Below the pieces are notes generated by a model. The model worked only from the letters and a program-made list of their open reading frames with translations, made no database searches and had not been told where the DNA came from. A stretch of DNA of 6,089 nt from Chloroflexota bacterium (GTDB lineage: Bacteria > Chloroflexota > Anaerolineae > Aggregatilineales > UBA3940), in the NCBI GenBank assembly GCA_011051745.1, contig DRKO01000476.1, positions 1-6,089 on the forward strand, given 5' to 3'. Positions 4,710 through 6,089 of the stretch are shown piece after piece (the first letter of the stretch is position 1; every line of letters begins with the position of its first letter). Both the position numbers and the translations under genes were made by a program.

Positions 4710-6089
4710 ATGGGTTCGCTATTGCTGGCGCGGCTCCAGTTTGGCGTGACCACCGTCTACCACTTCTTCTTCGTCCCGCTGACGCTGGGGCTCTCGATCC
4801 TGCTGGCCATCATGCAGACCGCCTATGTGATCACAGACGACGACGTTTACAAGCGCATGGTCAAATTCTGGGGCAAGTTATTTCTCATCAACTTCGCTCT
4901 GGGGGTGGTGACCGGCATTATTCAGGAATTCCAGTTCGGCATGAACTGGTCGGAGTATTCGCGCTTCGTCGGTGACATCTTCGGGGTTCCGCTGGCGATT
5001 GAGGCTCTGCTGGCCTTCTTCCTGGAGTCCACCTTTGTGGGTCTCTGGGTTTTCGGTTGGGAGAGATTAAGCAAGCGGGTGCATCTGGCCGCGATCTGGC
5101 TGGTCGCCATCGGCTCGAATCTCTCCGCGCTGTGGATTCTGATCGCCAACTCCTTCATGCAGGAGCCGGTAGGCTATGTCCTGCGCAATGGCCGGGCCGA
5201 GCTGGTCAGCTTTGGGGCGATTGTCACCAACCCCCACGTCTGGGTACAGTGGCCGCACGTCTTCACCTCAGCCCTGACGTGCGCCGCCTTCTTTATCCTC
5301 GGCATCAGCGCCTGGCATCTGGCCCGCAGGCAGAACGATCTGCCCCTGTTCCGGAAGTCGTTCCGCATCGGCGCGATTGCTGCGCTCATCGGCGCGATCA
5401 GTGTGGGCGTGGTCGGGCACACACAGGCGCAGCATATGATCCGGGCCCAGCCGATGAAGATGGCGGCTGCCGAGGCCCTGTGGAACAGTGAAGACCCGGC
5501 CTCCCTCTCGCTCTTCACCATCGGCAACGAGCCGGAGCGGCGCGATGTCTTTTCGATCCGCGTGCCCGGTCTGCTCAGCTTCCTGGCCTACAACCGCTTC
5601 GAGGGGGAGGTGATGGGGATCAACCAGATTCAGGAGCAGTACGAGGTTGAGTACGGCCCCGGCGATTACGTGCCTCCGGTGGCGGTCAGCTACTGGACCT
5701 TCCGCATCATGATCGGTGCGGGCTTCCTGATGGTGCTGTTCGCCGGGCTGGCCCTGTTATTCGATCTGCAGGGGACAGTCGAGGAGAAGCCCCGCTTCCT
5801 GAGGTTTACGTTCTACGCGCTCTTCCTGCCGTATATCGCCATTACGTCCGGCTGGCTCTTTACCGAGCTTGCGCGGCAGCCCTGGATTGTCTTTGGCCTG
5901 ATGACCGTTGATCAGGCGGTCTCGCCGACGGTTGCGCCGGGTAGCATCCTCTTCTCGGTGGCAGGCTTCGCGCTGATCTTTGCCGGTCTGATGGCCGTCG
6001 ACATCTGGCTGATGGCCAGATACGCACGCAACGAGTCCTTTGGCCAGCCGGACGGTCCGGCGGAGGACGGGCCGAACGGCCTGTTCAGC
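4710..6089 (+). CDS. cydA: Cytochrome bd quinol oxidase subunit I (3' end missing)
   Basis: The frame is open for 460 codons to the window edge, near full length for the short-Q-loop type (about 440-470 residues). CydA oxidises quinol and, with CydB, reduces oxygen to water in the cytoplasmic membrane. Visible conserved residues are H18 (high-spin haem ligand, in TTVYHFFFVPLT), E98 and E106 (AIEALLAFFLEST), H183 (WPHVF) and M334 (FRIM) as haem b558 ligands, and R332. The Q-loop pair K250 and E255 (QPMKMAAAEALW) is also present. The family motif GRQPW reads ARQPW (388-392). About nine membrane helices can be traced, with the Q-loop from about 238 to 327 and no long insert. The charged tail after residue 440 suggests only a few residues are missing. 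The start is supported by GAGGAGG and by the usual N-terminus LLLARLQFG. It follows the Rrf2 regulator, suggesting redox control. cydB should follow. Confidence 0.96.
   Translation, partial: MGSLLLARLQFGVTTVYHFFFVPLTLGLSILLAIMQTAYVITDDDVYKRMVKFWGKLFLINFALGVVTGIIQEFQFGMNWSEYSRFVGDIFGVPLAIEALLAFFLESTFVGLWVFGWERLSKRVHLAAIWLVAIGSNLSALWILIANSFMQEPVGYVLRNGRAELVSFGAIVTNPHVWVQWPHVFTSALTCAAFFILGISAWHLARRQNDLPLFRKSFRIGAIAALIGAISVGVVGHTQAQHMIRAQPMKMAAAEALWNSEDPASLSLFTIGNEPERRDVFSIRVPGLLSFLAYNRFEGEVMGINQIQEQYEVEYGPGDYVPPVAVSYWTFRIMIGAGFLMVLFAGLALLFDLQGTVEEKPRFLRFTFYALFLPYIAITSGWLFTELARQPWIVFGLMTVDQAVSPTVAPGSILFSVAGFALIFAGLMAVDIWLMARYARNESFGQPDGPAEDGPNGLFS

Noticed and set aside
5057..5491. A 144-codon frame inside cydA
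   Set aside because: It is out of frame with cydA, whose haem ligands and Q-loop residues are continuous through the same bases.
1..6089. CRISPR arrays, tRNA or rRNA genes, insertion-sequence ends, phage or plasmid origins
   Set aside because: No regularly spaced repeats, cloverleaf sequence, transposase motif or terminal inverted repeats were seen. The only inverted repeats are the short hairpins and operators listed.

Overview
The window is a stretch of about 60% GC bacterial chromosome with four genes, all on the + strand. The first is cut by the left edge and the last by the right edge. I infer a monoderm, probably Chloroflexota-like bacterium. The grounds are a very large DUF11-type repeat protein with an LPQTG cell-wall sorting tail, a CPBP membrane protease with an alternative start codon, and a short-Q-loop cytochrome bd subunit I. 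This assignment rests on protein style alone; high-GC Actinobacteria or other monoderms are not excluded.

Region 1 (1-2934) is the 3' part of a secreted multidomain surface protein. It has immunoglobulin-like repeat domains, two of them clear tandem copies with a matching cysteine pair in each. It ends in LPQTGG, a hydrophobic helix and an arginine-rich tail, and is closed by a strong 12-bp terminator hairpin. Region 2 (2935-3910) is a stand-alone gene for a CPBP-family intramembrane protease. It is preceded by a perfect TATAAT box and has two competing start codons.

Region 3 (3911-6089) is the most informative part. An Rrf2-family regulator with cysteines typical of an iron-sulfur sensor lies 179 bp upstream of cydA, the haem-carrying subunit of cytochrome bd quinol oxidase. 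The regulator's own promoter region carries a perfect 17-bp palindrome just downstream of the predicted transcription start, and a second dyad (TGAC-N4-GTCA) just upstream of the -35. The gap between regulator and cydA holds a UUCG-capped hairpin and an imperfect hairpin, but no convincing promoter. The simplest reading is a redox, oxygen, nitric oxide or iron-responsive switch: the Rrf2 protein represses its own gene and probably controls the bd oxidase downstream. cydB is expected just beyond the right edge.

I see no CRISPR array, tRNA, rRNA, insertion sequence or clear novel defence system. The reverse strand shows only shadow reading frames.
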